Counted from the stretch's first letter, positions 10,689-21,752 are shown. The stretch: 64,000 bases of DNA from Macrocystis pyrifera (GCA_031763025.1 JASSKH010000035.1:718320-782319); one strand, 5' to 3'. Numbers and translations: made by a program. The notes: a model not told the origin generated them from the letters alone.

Positions 10689-12242
10689 GCGGACAACTCG
10701 TGCACCGGGTGTGGCGCCGCTCGACCATGCCATGAGGCACGGGAGCAAAAAAAGAGATGGTGTTGTTGTTCTTGTTATTGTCGTTGTAGAGGCTCCATTT
10801 TTTTGTGCTTGAGTTGTGAGGTCAAGACTTTTATACTGAGGTCAAGGGGACTGTCATCCTTCTTCTCCGTGACCCTAGAAAACCATCCAAAGATAGTTTT
10901 ATGCAACCCATTCGGAAAGGAACAAAGCCCACCGCATATGCCCCTTGGACAATTTGCAGCTACACATAAATCACACCAATGTTATGGCTCTGCTTTGTAT
11001 GAGGTTGAAAGCCCGGTAAATACCTGGGTTCAGTCACTGGGGACGCATTTGTAGTACTTGGAAGGCGTATCTTAGATGGAAAACCAGGGGTTTTCCAGAG
11101 ACGCACGAGCTTGGCCTCAGTCTCCGCGTGCACGAAAGGAATAAAACTGCTCTTCTTCTATAGCTAAGCAAGCAACACACGTGAGTACCAACGATTACCG
11201 ACTTAAAAGGCAGACCTGTCTAGGGATAAAAAGTGTCCCGCAACCTTGATCTTAACACCAATCAACCAATCAGAATACATCAGACATTTGCGCGACTGTG
11301 AACAACTGCTATGTTCTTGCAGGCCTCTCATCCTTCTTCCCCGAGACCATGGAAAGACATCCAAATATATGTTTATCCAACCCACTCGGGAAAGCACAAA
11401 ACCCACCGCATATACCCCTTGGACAATTTGCAGCTACACAAATCACGCCAAACAATCAATCAGGATATATCAGAAATTTGCGCGACTGTGAACAACTGTT
11501 ATGTCCTACAGCCTCTCCATTTGCGACACACTGCCATGATCAGTATCAATGCCGTACTACCGTGGGTCTACAATTATCCAACACATAGATGCTGTCGTCG
11601 TTGCACTACAACAAGTAGTATAGTGCCACCAATTCAAACACAGAAATAAAAAAATAAAACATAAAATAGCTGCCTCCCTGCTAAGAAATCACGAAACTCA
11701 TCAAGAATCCCAAAACTCAAATTCAATGCAAATTTCCAAACCGTACTGTACCGGCGTAAGCCTCAACAACCTCCCACAAACTCAACTACCGTAACTAAGG
11801 ACCTCTGTCCGCGATATTCAAACGGTCATCAGTTGAAAGCCTACTATACATGCACAACCAAATACTCAACTGCCGTAACTACGGACGCCTGTCCACGATA
11901 TTCAAACGGTCATCAGTTATTTGAAAACCACAACACACACGCAACCGCCTCTCGGCTGTGTACACATACATTTGTGCATGCCCCTTCGAATTCCAAAAAC
12001 TCAACAAAATCCAAAATATCCTACTCTTCGAGGTCAGTATATTCAATAAAATTCAAAGTATCTTACCCCTCCAAGTCAGTATAGTACCACCCGAATCTCT
12101 CGACGGTCCAAAGCTATGTCTTCCTTATGAACCAACCACTAAAACATCCCTTACGTTGCATACCACAAAAATTTAAAACAGTAATGAACAATGCATAGGT
12201 ACTCGCACGGGCAGTAGTACCATACTCATAGCTCCTCCCCAG
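10689..12242 (+). repeat. Dispersed repeat family B, copy 2 (left part)
   Basis: Family B head at 10689 and body to 12242, interrupted by the solo-LTR-like insert at 10980-11257 and cut at 12242 by the TIR element at 12243-13541. It resumes at 13542 (GTACGTACGTGGCCGTGCATTATGC). Part of the body is duplicated internally (11325-11430 resembles 10845-10960). Confidence 0.7.
10980..11257 (+). mobile_element. Solo-LTR-like insertion, family E copy 1
   Basis: A 278 bp segment starting TGTTATGG and ending CTTAACA sits inside a family B copy. Its flanks repeat CCAA (10976-10979 and 11258-11261). Alternatively, an 8-bp ACACCAAT duplication (10973-10980 and 11255-11262) would bound an element beginning GTTATGG. 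Other family B copies read straight through here (CACACCAATCAGCC near 29820), which gives the empty site. A second, inverted copy of nearly the same length is at 23929-24208. TG..CA ends, size and lack of coding suggest a solo LTR. Confidence 0.6.
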
Positions 12243-13541
12243 TAGAGGTGGGCACCTTTGAAAAAAAGAACGGTTTAAACCAGTTTTTGGAAACCCAGTG
12301 GGCTTGTTCGAGTAGTCGGTTTTTGAAAAATAAAACCGAGTTTTTTTTGCCGTTTTAAACCGGTTAACCGGAAACCGGAAAAAAAAACCGGAAAAACCGG
12401 TTTGAACAGGCAGAACCGGACAAATTGTTTATCGATTTTCGACAGAGTAAAACCATTACCAGTTTTGTACTATTAATATCAATAGACTACCTGTACAACA
12501 GCAGTTGCGGGACGAGGATTAGTAGAGCATGTTGCATATATTACGTACCTGGTACCCTGATAGGTCTTTACATCAATCAAAGCTCGGCTGACATTATTTT
12601 TTGATACTCACTCGTATTTACAATACTAATGGGAAACTGTTATGTGAAGGAAACGTAGACTATACAAGGTACGAGTGTATTATATGATGCGCATATGCAT
12701 ATACAAGGGGGCATGTATATGTGTGTGAATATATGTGTTGTGTGCTGTGTGAAGTGACGTAATTGGCACCTTACTTTCTTTAGGAGACGATACAACGACC
12801 CCCATACCATAGATAGTATGAAAATGAAAACATATCATCGCGAGACCCGTCTAATTTCCTGTTCTCATTTTGTCTCCTGTGAGATGAGGAGCACGGTCCA
12901 TGCCGACTTGTTTTGTAGAACCCCGCTAATAATGGTATCACTATTATATAGCAGGAGCACCATATATTACATGTATCAGGTAAACAGTTGAGCTCGTCGA
13001 GTCTGCTGCACGTCCTCCATGCCTCAATTTATTTTGGAGATTGCTACATTGCGAGAGCAGTATAACAGCCTTGGAGGGCTGCAATAGTTGAAGCTATACA
13101 CAAAACATATTATACACTATTAATGCCAGGCAGCAGGTGTACGGTACGGTGCTACCACTGTGTGTACTTCAGTACATGTATAGAAAAGCAAGATCTTGTT
13201 TTTTTTCCGTGAAATCACGTCACCCTGTACCATTACGTGTTGTTGTTACGGCATTGAGTGTCACACCACCTCATTTATTTTTTTATGGTCGCGCGCCACT
13301 CCCAGTAGTTCGGAATCCACATATACAGCACGTATTGGACGCAAAATTGCCATTTGGTTCAATGATATGGAGGCGTTTCACTTTTAACCTCCGGTTTAAA
13401 CCGCTTTTCGGAAAAAAAAAAAAAAAACGGTTCAAACCGGGTAACCAAAAACCGGTTTTATCCGGTTTTCGTCTTCAGAACAACGCCTCTCGCTATCCGG
13501 TTTTCGATTTTTTTTATTTTCCCGTAAGGTGCCCACCTCTA
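12243..13541. mobile_element. Non-autonomous TIR element, 1.3 kb
   Basis: Perfect 16-bp terminal inverted repeats (TAGAGGTGGGCACCTT at 12243-12258, its complement at 13526-13541). Both ends are followed inward by AACCGGTT-rich sub-terminal repeats. It is inserted in a family B copy. The intact copy near 10190 reads CTCCTCCCTACGTACG, and here the left flank is CTCCTCCCCAG and the right CGTACGTACG. If the leading TA of the TIR is the target duplication, the site is CC(CAG)TACG. The interior has no long ORF and no transposase. One similar end recurs alone at 23682-23692. Confidence 0.7.
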
Positions 13542-14180
13542 CGTACGTACGTGGCCGTGCATTATGCTATTAGGTATGGGGATTGGCGTGTATGCCAGCT
13601 CGTAGCTGGTGTGTACGCCTAGACTCGATTGCCGATGGCCGGTCAATACACAGTCAAAATAAATGTTCGAGGCAAACGTATAGCCACTGTTAGGTGACTT
13701 GTACGAGAAGCTTCAATAGAAGAGAAGAAGACGTGGTGACCCCAAGCCACAGTGTTGGTTCATTTGCTCAGCTGGAAGCTGATGATGGTGAGCAAAAGTA
13801 GAGTGAGCTCAAAGGGGATGCGCGTGTGCGCTCACTGCTCGAAACAAAGGACGACCCCTACAAATTCGTTCAAAAACAAAAATAGGGAAATACCCTTGCA
13901 TTCAGTTCAATATAAAACAACACGGAGACCCGCAATTCTACTGCTAAAAACAATAAAACTTGGGGTACGTACTCATGACCCTCTTGTAGCCTATATTGTT
14001 ACTTCAACCACAACTAAAACTATGCCACTGGTCCCGACGGGATACTGAAGATACCCTGTCCATTATTTACCAGTGCGCACGCACCAGGTACTGCTGTACA
14101 TGTGTGCTGCTGGCTGTAGATTCTGTACGTACGTAATACAGTAGATCCACGATGCGCTGCTTGTTATTGAAACCTATTAT
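13542..14180. other. Family B remainder, then unassigned sequence
   Basis: The first 30 or so bases (CGTACGTACGTGGCCGTGCATTATGC) continue the interrupted family B copy. The rest has only a short plus frame (13752-14048) with no recognised domain. Confidence 0.45.
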
Positions 14181-14184
14181 TATG

Positions 14185-14370
14185 CAATATGCACGAGTGC
14201 ACAACAGTAGATATTATTGTCAGACTGCTGCTGCTGTATACTGCTACAGTAATACTACTCACAGACTGGAAAACTGTCCGCGGTACTTAGAAATGCGTAA
14301 ATGTATACCAGATGACGCAAGTGTTATCGAGTAACGACTATGATGGCTACTGACAAGTATCATCCTTAAT
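14185..14370 (+). repeat. Dispersed repeat family G, copy 2
   Basis: Same-orientation match to 3420-3660, sharing CTGCTGCTG, GACTGGAAAACTG, AAGTGTTATCGAGTAACGACT and flanks. Confidence 0.55.
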
Positions 14371-14411
14371 ATATGCAAATAACGAAAGTATTGAGGCGTT
14401 CCACGATTATC

Positions 14412-14632
14412 GAGGTTCACCCTAAATTTTCTGAGGCTCCTCAGTTGAGGAGCTCCGCGTACCTCACCCGAAAATCAGCAAAACAGGTCATCTTGCATCC
14501 CGATGAATACTCCCATGCAATTACGTCATTTTTCGAAACAATATTTGCATTCCGATGATTTTGGGTTAAGGGACCCCGTCATTCGGCAAACATTTTAGCG
14601 GAAATGTGCTACCTCTATCGTAGAGCGTGTCT
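14412..14632 (+). repeat. Dispersed repeat family C, copy 1
   Basis: Aligns with 57113-57347, sharing GAGGCTCCTCA, CATCCCGA(T/C)GAATA, TTTTTCGAAACA, GACGATTTTGGG-like and a highly conserved end (GCGGAAATGTGCTACCTCTATC). The second copy lies in the leader of the LTR retrotransposon. Confidence 0.7.
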
Positions 14633-14714
14633 ATTAACCATCGTTTTTGCTGATCCAGTAATATAACAATAAATAGCAAAGTATCTGGTTTTCGAGTATC
14701 TCATGCTACAGCAG

Positions 14715-14790
14715 TAGTAGGCTTGGTAGGTGGTCCGCGTGCCAATCAAGATCAATTTCGTGGGTTCAAATCTCACCGAGTGCATGCTCG
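14715..14790 (+). repeat. tRNA-like B-box sequence
   Basis: GTGGGTTCAAATCTCACC (about 14759-14776) forms a T-arm-like hairpin resembling the Pol III B-box. The upstream half does not fold as a tRNA. Probably a tRNA-derived fragment, not a gene. Confidence 0.35.
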
Positions 14791-14824
14791 TAGGGACTTT
14801 TTCTCGCATAAAAAATTGATAAGC

Positions 14825-14990
14825 GGAAAGCGCGAGAGCGTGAGTTAGCTACATTCGATGAAAATCGACGAGCAGTGGGAATGCTGAACCCTATGCGCGA
14901 CAAAAAATAAAGGCACGTACCGGGGGGGAGAAGGGACGACACCTGTGACCACGGCCTGTCCAGAAGATCGTCGAGGGTAAAACCTCCTAC
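14825..14990 (-). repeat. Dispersed repeat family F, copy 2 (inverted)
   Basis: Reverse complement of 3725-3880. It contains GCGCGAGAGCGTGAGTTAGC, GATCGTCGAG and GGGAGAAGGGACGACACCTG. It is followed by a poly-A run (about 15017-15041). Confidence 0.65.
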
Positions 14991-15339
14991 GAGTGGGCTG
15001 GAAAGTAAAAGTGATGAAAAAAAAAAAAAAAAAAAAAAAAAGTATGTAAAATGTTACGTTCCTATACGTCGTATATCACAGTATACTGCTGCGGTCCTTC
15101 CTCCCTACTCGACGGTACAGCGACCAAGGCCTTCACCACATAATGTACCTGGTACCAGGGATATCATACACAACAGAGCCGGGGTCCCCGTGGATTGGTT
15201 GGTGATGCGCGTGCTTATATACTATTAATAAGACCAACTATTATGGGATTTTTTTTTCAGGGCTCTCGGAACTGTTTTTTTTGCCGAACACCCGCGATTT
15301 ACTCGACGGGACTGTCAAAAACGCCGGTGGACTCCTCAG

Positions 15340-15450
15340 GATAGTGTTGGATATCGTATCGAAAGTTCCGATATATCGTATCGTATCGAGTATCGTAAGG
15401 ATTTAGTAGGCTTTTCGATACGATACGATCTTTCGATACCATACGATAAT
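15340..15450. repeat. GATATCG/CGATAC-rich low-complexity tract
   Basis: Overlapping ATCGTATCG / CGATACGATA words, partly palindromic. A tract of like composition is at 28735-28880. Confidence 0.7.
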
Positions 15451-15933
15451 AAATAGACAATTCCACCCACGGAGCCCCCAAATGTATGTATACATGGTCC
15501 GCACGGAATCCCCAGACACGAAGGCCCCCGCCGCAGCTCGCACACACAGCACACAGCACCACAAAAAAGCAACCTCATACCAGGTGTAGTTTTCACGAAC
15601 AATTCGCCCCCGGGGGCGGCTGCGTCTAAAGCAAGCAAAGACGTGGTCGATATAGACCCCGATACCGTAGATATCAAGACGTACGTGCCTTGTTTTGTTT
15701 AAGGGGCGCTCGCGTGGGTGCGATATGCTGCCACGCTACCACTGACTTCGCGACACGGCGGGTCGATACAAGCTGACATCCAAAGAAATCGCAATACTCG
15801 TACAAGTTTTCTTTTTGCCACACACATCCACACATCAGTAAAACGCTAAAAATGGCCAGTTGTCGTGGCCCAACTTATGGTATACTTTGATGGGATATGA
15901 AGCGAAAAATTTAATGCCGCATTTTTCTTATTA

Positions 15934-16035
15934 CCGGGGACCACAGTAAATAGGACCTTACATTGTTAGTAAAAATAGGTAAATATGCGTTTTTTTTTTG
16001 TGCATACCATAGGTCCTATTAACTATGGTCCCCCG
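15934..16035. mobile_element. MITE, family M copy 1 (102 bp)
   Basis: About 24-bp imperfect terminal inverted repeats (left CCGGGGACCACAGTAAATAG, right complement CGGGGGACCATAGTTAATAG) flanked by TA on both sides (15932-15933, 16036-16037). The middle (TTGTTAGTAAAAATAGG(T/C)AAATAT) is shared with the copy at 39483-39581. TA duplication and short hairpin structure suggest a Tc1/mariner-type MITE. Confidence 0.75.
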
Positions 16036-16599
16036 TAATAGCAGTTTTTCGTCGTTTCTCCAGACCTAAGAGTCGTAGTTGGACTGCTGTTTCGTCCATA
16101 TTGCCGGTTTTGAGGACATCACCATGATTGATATATATATATATACAAGGTTCCCCTCCGGGAGGTGCCGTATTAATAGGGGAGTGGCGCAAGAGCGAAA
16201 AAATAATACTCGTATGAAACCCTGCCCACTTTTTTAGAAGTAGCACCTGCACCCACCCATCATTTTAACGTGAAGAACACACACATCATATTTTTGAGGA
16301 CAGACTATATTATACTGCTCTTCGCGGAATTAGTGTTGGATCATTAATTACTACAATGACATATTATAGGGTATCGGTAAGTTGAGATCTATTGATCCAG
16401 CTGACTCGCGGCGATTAATTCGTACCTGGTAAGTACATAAAAGTTGCGCGAGGTCGAGGTTGCGCCATAGTACTTTGTGACCGGCTGAGTAATAAGGTGC
16501 AGCATATACATACATACTACAGGTACTACAATATATATGTTCCCCCAAAATAAATGTTTCTTGGTGCTCAGGGTATAATATCAAGGTTTCACACAGGTA

Positions 16600-17370
16600 A
16601 ATGCTCGAGAACAAATCGTAGTCCGAGTACTGAGAGTATTGGAATACAGGCGGCAAAACTACTGCGAGTACTGAGAAGGCCCAAATACTGAGAGTAATGA
16701 GAGTGTGAGCAGTACCGAACCCCGAGAATACAGGTCGCTTGAAGTATGTACCCGCAGTAGTATCGAAACACGACATAAATACTTGGGGTAAAGGCAATAT
16801 ATGCCCACAGTACAGAACCTCGAGATACTGAGAGCATTCACAGCAGCATGCAAATATTATATCGAAATACTGGCAGACTGCTTTGAGTGCTCAAGTTGTC
16901 TCCAGCGAAAGTAGTTTGCTCCAACTCCCACTCGTCTGGGACTATCTGGGTGTGTTTTGTGCCGAACGCTGGGCCTGAGACTTGTCGACACGGCGCACAA
17001 ACGGTTGAAGTATACTTCACAGACTCGAAGTATACTGGGCATATTGAGGGTATTTCGTTACTGCGAGTACTGAGTCTCGCAGAAGAAGCAGCAGTACGAA
17101 CACTACCAATGGACGAAATACTGCTGTAGACTAATACTTACTGGTATACTTGTAGTACCCGCCGTACAGAACCCCGAGATACTTGAAGCACAACAGGCGG
17201 TATCCATGCCAACAGCAGTAGCGAACCCCGCATTAGTGCGAGCGCGAAGCGAACCCCGCATTAATGCGAGCCCGAAGAAAGTATACGCGGTAGTATCTAC
17301 AGAACCTCAAAATACTGCGAGTACTCAGTATCTCGAGTACAAAACCCCGAAATACTGCGAGTGTCCGAAG
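16600..17370. repeat. Degenerate short-motif tract (GAGTACTGAG)
   Basis: Many dispersed, partly palindromic copies of ATACTGCGAGTACTGAG, CCCCGAGATACT and similar words, plus a tandem pair at 17217-17274 (GCGAACCCCGCATTA(G/A)TGCGAGC). It has no coding frame of note and looks like an old satellite-like or expanded promoter-like tract. Confidence 0.6.
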
Positions 17371-17639
17371 TACCTACGGTAATAGCAGCAGTATTTTCTC
17401 GAACATACTTTGCTTTATAAACTCCCGATTATTCGGAGTAGCTGTGAAATGTTGAGGTATGAACGCACGCCACACGCAAGCGCGCCGCCCAAACTCTTTA
17501 ATTTGAGCTAAAACACACAAGTAGCATGTACTCTGTCACATTATACGTTCAGAAAAGCAAGGTGTGGACGAATGTATTATTATTACTACTGCTGTAGTAC
17601 TCTGTTGTAGTTCTGTGGTACAAAAATAGTCAAAAGTGA

Positions 17640-17720
17640 GATTAAGAAAAAATAACGGGGATGGTGCGAGTCGAACCTCGGAAACGAAAATGTTATCCAG
17701 CAAGTGCAGTTTAAACCTAT
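17640..17720 (-). repeat. tRNA-like fragment
   Basis: On the minus strand CCGAGGTTCGACTCGC resembles a T-arm/B-box, and GGATGGTGCGAGTCGAACCT on plus is typical of a reversed tRNA 3' half. No complete cloverleaf was found. Confidence 0.35.
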
Positions 17721-19320
17721 ACGCTAGAACAGCGCTCGTACAACTGGCATGTCGTGTTTTTTTTACGCAATCTAAAACACTTTGCACGATCTTCTACAGC
17801 GGTAGAGTAGCTTGTACAGGTACGACAGCATATTCAGCAGTACTGCTGTGAAATGCAACGCGAGTAACGTACGTGTACTGATCCCCTTTCAGCTGGCTCT
17901 AGGATCTATCGATCAGCAATGTAAGACACGCCGCAATCAGAACTACTGTATGTGTATGTACCGCTGTAAGTATATTACGAACGCTGCAGCTGTACGAACG
18001 AGCCGCAGTACGATCATCCATACGCGCAAGGTGTGCTCACTGCTGCTGCTGGGCAGCAGGGTTGGTTGTGGTGCTGTAACAAGCTGGAGGTAAGCACGCT
18101 CTGTGCACTGCTGTGGGTATTGTTCTCTAGGCGGTGATCCGTGTTCCGTCAACAACCCAAAAAAAATGTATGATGAGCCGGGGGGAGAAAACAGAGAGCA
18201 TGGCAATGTACCGATATACGTACGTACAAAATAAGACCTCTTTACCGAAACCAGGGAAATCGTCTTATCCACTCCCGCCGAAAAAAAAAATTTAAGCGCC
18301 TGCCACGCGCTTCAGAGTGCACGGATCGCGCCGAGACCTAGACCAATGTGTCCGGCAGGGCTTCCCGTGTCCGTGTACTTACTGTTTTGCCTAAAAGTGC
18401 TCGTGCGAAGAGAAAAGTTGGCAAAAGTGCGAAAATTTGACAAATATACGTATACATATATTCTGGCCCCAGTTCTGACAAACCGCCTTATTTTTAACCC
18501 TCCCGAGGAACTGATTGGCTGCTCCGAAAATTGAAGCAGGACTCCCGGGAAACGGGAAACTGTTCCTGAAAGCCCTCGGAAAACTCCAAGGAGCATTCTG
18601 AGCAGTCTACCAGTAGTACTGAGTGTTTCTGGCTTTCCTGCCAAGTAAAACACGTACCAGGTATAATGGGCCTAAACACCCAGTTCTGAAAGCCCAGAAA
18701 ATATTTTCCCATATACTTGTCTAGTAGTGTGTGTACCGTGGCTGCGCGGTTACGTTTGGAATCCCGAGGAAGGGTGCATTCGTATCGTCGTCCTGCCCCC
18801 CTGCGCAGCATCCAAGTAATTGCACCTGACGTTACGTACGTGTTCACACGGCACACACGCAAACACAAATGCATCGTCCGCGGCTGTCACATAATGAAGA
18901 GCTCGATGTACGACTGACTGTTGTTTGTTGCCCCATGGCTGCTACATAATAGAGAGCTTCAGGGACACAGCAGTGCGATCAGACATGATACAGCAGCAGC
19001 ACAGCCAGCAGGCAGCTAGCAACAGAGCAAATCCATAACTAGTGGGGTTTCCACTGTTCTGCTTGGGTGTGGGTGGGCGTAATGTCTCCCCGCAATTACT
19101 TGCCATATTTCACGACTTTGAACGCCCAGAGCATGTGCTACAGAGCCTGGCCGAGATCCACACTTCCGCCGTGGTGTACACGCGAACTCCTTGCGTGCCC
19201 CGCGGCGGAGAGCATGAGAAACCCGCGGGCGGGGTAGAAACGTAAAACTATTCCAGGAAAAAGTCAATTTGGTACCAGGTACATGGTAAACTGATACGGT
19301 GAAATAATGCTGTACTATTA
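17721..19320. other. No supported gene
   Basis: Only short frames. A plus frame near 19075-19245 (GRNVSPQLLAIFHDFERPEH) looks protein-like but lacks clear splice sites or an ATG context, so it is not called. Confidence 0.35.
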
Positions 19321-19325
19321 ATATC

Positions 19326-19436
19326 AGCCCTTTTAGGACTGCAAGCCCGTTTTGGTAACAAACCGCTCAAATTCTAAGAAATTTGTCCATTTGAGTGGTT
19401 TGTCGCCAAAGCGCCGCTGCAGTCCTGAAAGGGTTA
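19326..19436. repeat. Hairpin element, copy 1
   Basis: Inverted repeat: CCCTTTTAGGACTGCAAG ... GGTAACAAACCGCTCAAATT on the left, AATTTGTCCATTTGAGTGGTTTGTC ... CTGCAGTCCTGAAAGGG on the right (reading the complementary arm). The same arms recur at 19530-19613. Confidence 0.65.
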
Positions 19437-19529
19437 AAAGCTCTGTGGTAATACGTATTATACCCGTACGAAATACGTCTATTTGGGCGTTCACAACTGG
19501 CTGACACTCTACTTTTCAAGGAGTCGATC

Positions 19530-19613
19530 CCTTTCAGGACTTGAAGTTTTGGGGACAAACCACTCAAATTCTAAGTGGTTTGTCCCCAAAACGGGACTGC
19601 ATGACGAAAAGGG
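19530..19613. repeat. Hairpin element, copy 2
   Basis: CCTTTCAGGACTTGAAG and TTTGGGGACAAACCACTC ... AGTGGTTTGTCCCCAAAA form a near-perfect hairpin. It is related to 19326-19436 by the shared CCTTTCAGGACT ends and the ACAAACC(A/G)CTCAAATTCTAA core. Confidence 0.7.
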
Positions 19614-19929
19614 TTGTAATTAAAAAAAACTTCCAACAACATCAGTCGAGCTTTAGCTGTTTAGTGTTTAGGGTGTCATTTATTACTCCGAATTTGTACT
19701 GCTACATGTGGGTGTTACGAGTGTCACGGCCGCAATCTGCTCTGTGAACGGCCCCCATAGCGCCTAAACGTTTTTAGTGAAAGACAACACCCCGGGGCGT
19801 ATTCAGAGAAGCGGTGCTGTTCGGCGTGTAAACGAGACACGCAGCCCCGTCGTTGTCAAGCCCCACCTCGTCATGTGTATACAGCTGCTGCGGCCGCAAC
19901 GATGACGAGGGTGTCAAACCAGGATCACC

Positions 19930-20100
19930 GAACTGCATCACTTCGGACACAGCAACACCAAGCTCCACCGCCTCAGGCTCAGCATCAGCAAGCTCCACCA
20001 CCTCGGACACCGCAACACCAAGCTCCACCACACCAGGCTTAGCAGCAACGAGCTCCACCACGTCTGACACAGCAACGCCAAGCTCCACCACCTCGGGGTC
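19930..20100. repeat. 30-bp minisatellite, open in both directions
   Basis: About five to six tandem 30-bp units, AGCTCCACCACCTCGGACAC plus AGCAACACCA with variants. Because 30 is a multiple of three, both strands stay open: plus gives Ser/Thr-rich units (SSTTSDTATP), minus gives EVVELGVAVS-like units. Either strand could be part of an exon, or neither. The open frames alone do not decide. Confidence 0.8.
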
Positions 20101-20559
20101 ATCCTGCTGCTGTACAGATGTTGGACGCGGCTCATCAGCACACCGAGCTCCCTCATAAAAGGCTCGCGTCGGTAGCCCCACAACACATCGGTTGAGTAGT
20201 TCGTCACCGACCTCGTCATTGTCGGCTCCACCCGCGGCTGCTGGAGCGCCGGCGTTCCAGCCTGCAGAGTACTGTAGGAGTTCGGCGTGTATACTATGTA
20301 TACTATGTTAGGCTGGACCGTGCGGCACTGCCTGGCCATTCGACCACATGGTGTGTACGGTTCACACACACTGTTTGGTGCACGGCAAATCGTGTCCCAA
20401 TGCACTCGGGAGCCACACCCCGCGCAAATGTAGAATCCACCCATTGACGCTCCTGCAGGCGGAGGGGATTTAGGCTGATACCACACTATTCCGGTGTTGC
20501 CAGCCGCACCAGTGCACCACTCCGAAGAGGCATGTGGCTGGCGGTGGTGGTGGTGGTGG

Positions 20560-20845
20560 TAGATCTGGCTTCCACCCCAGCGCTGCTGCTGTTGCCCACC
20601 ACCCACCAAAATAATACTGCTCCTGCTGCGGCTGGCCCGCACATCCAGACTGACGTTGCTGTTGCTGCTGCTGCTGCCCGGCACTCCCATATTGCCGCTG
20701 TTACTGCGGCCGAGGATGCTACTGCCGCCCGGCTCCTCCATACTGCCGCTGCTGCTGCTGCTGCTGAGGCTGCTGAGGCTGCTGCTGCTGAGGCTGCTGC
20801 TGCTGAGGCTGCTGCTGCTGCTGCTGCCGGACGCCTCCATACTGC

Positions 20846-20877
<32 letters not shown>

Positions 20878-20985
20878 AAATAACTCTGGCCTCCACCCAG
20901 CGTTGCTGCTGTTATCCACCAAAGTCATACTCGCACTGCTGCGGCCGCCCGGCACCTCCTTACTGCCGCTGCTGCTATGCCTCTA
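20560..20985. repeat. CTG/CAG-rich block
   Basis: CTGCTGCTG tracts with an intervening motif (CTCCATACTGCCGCTGCTG) repeated about four times. A GGC(C/T)TCCACCC...CAGCG(C/T)TGCTGCTGTT segment at 20570 recurs at 20889. On the minus strand this reads as Gln-rich (QQQ, RQYGG units) with two in-frame stops, on plus as Ala-rich. A Q-rich protein relic is possible, but repeat expansion explains the open frames. Confidence 0.75.
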
Positions 20986-21014
20986 TACCAAACACTTCTT
21001 TTGCTCGATTATAT

Positions 21015-21547
21015 AGGACAATAGGAAGGAAAAACCAGGTGCTGATTAGGGGCTTGATCAACCCCGGAAGATGCTATCGGCGGGAGGTCGTATCGAGCCC
21101 AAAGGTAGTTATTTTGTTCGTTTATAAAGGATAGACCACTGAGCTACTCAGTCGACTGCCGACTGAGTAGCTCAGATTTGTTCGTTTATAGCCGACTGAG
21201 TAGCTCAGAGGTCTATCCTTTATAAAGCCGACTGAGTAGCTGAGTGGTCTATCCTTTATAAACGAACAAAAGAAGTCCGGGGTTCGAGTCCCGCCAGACG
21301 TCGTATTTCCGCTTTTTCTGCTGTGGGTAGAAAAAGGGAAATCAAGTGGGGTGAACCACTTTGTTAAAAGAACGCACGACTAGGGAGGGGGACAATAGGA
21401 AGGAAAAACCAGGCGCTGATTAGGGGCTTGATCAACCCCGGAAGATGCTATCGGCGGGAGGCCGTATCGAGCCCAAATATACTTCTTTTGTTCGTTTGTC
21501 AGCGCTGACTGAGTAGCTCAGTGGTCTATCCTTTATAAACGAACACT
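21015..21547. repeat. Direct repeats around Pol III-like boxes
   Basis: Two nearly identical direct repeats of about 110-150 bp (21015-21130 and 21391-21490, starting GACAATAGGAAGGAAAAACC and containing GCTGATTAGGGGCTTGATCA) bracket three palindromic copies of GACTGAGTAGCTCAG with GTCTATCCTTTATAAACGAAC. One unit has a perfect A-box (TAGCTGAGTGG, 21237-21247), a perfect B-box (GGTTCGAGTCC, 21281-21291) and a T-run at 21313-21317. The cloverleaf does not close, so this is a tRNA-derived repeat, not a clear tRNA gene. Confidence 0.6.
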
Positions 21548-21752
21548 GAATTTGCGGCATACCACCACATACGCTCTTCTACAGTATAGCGCTTCTGCAT
21601 ACTCCGGGCCAAGAGACACGATATCGTGTTTGTGTAAGTGCAGCTATCGGACACGTCCTTTTGTTGCACGCGCGGTCTACACCATGATCGTCGATGAAGA
21701 ACGATATATATACTTTTTACTACTGCCAAAACACACCCACCGAAGCACAGTA

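Noticed and set aside
19938-20840. A 300-codon minus frame with poly-Ser and a Cys cluster
   Set aside because: Poly-Ser comes from the CTG tract and the Trp/Ser tail from the 30-bp minisatellite. The Cys cluster (CAGCGSRVHWDTIC) is too short to support a gene alone.
21237-21318. True tRNA gene
   Set aside because: A- and B-boxes are perfect, but D, anticodon and acceptor arms do not pair.
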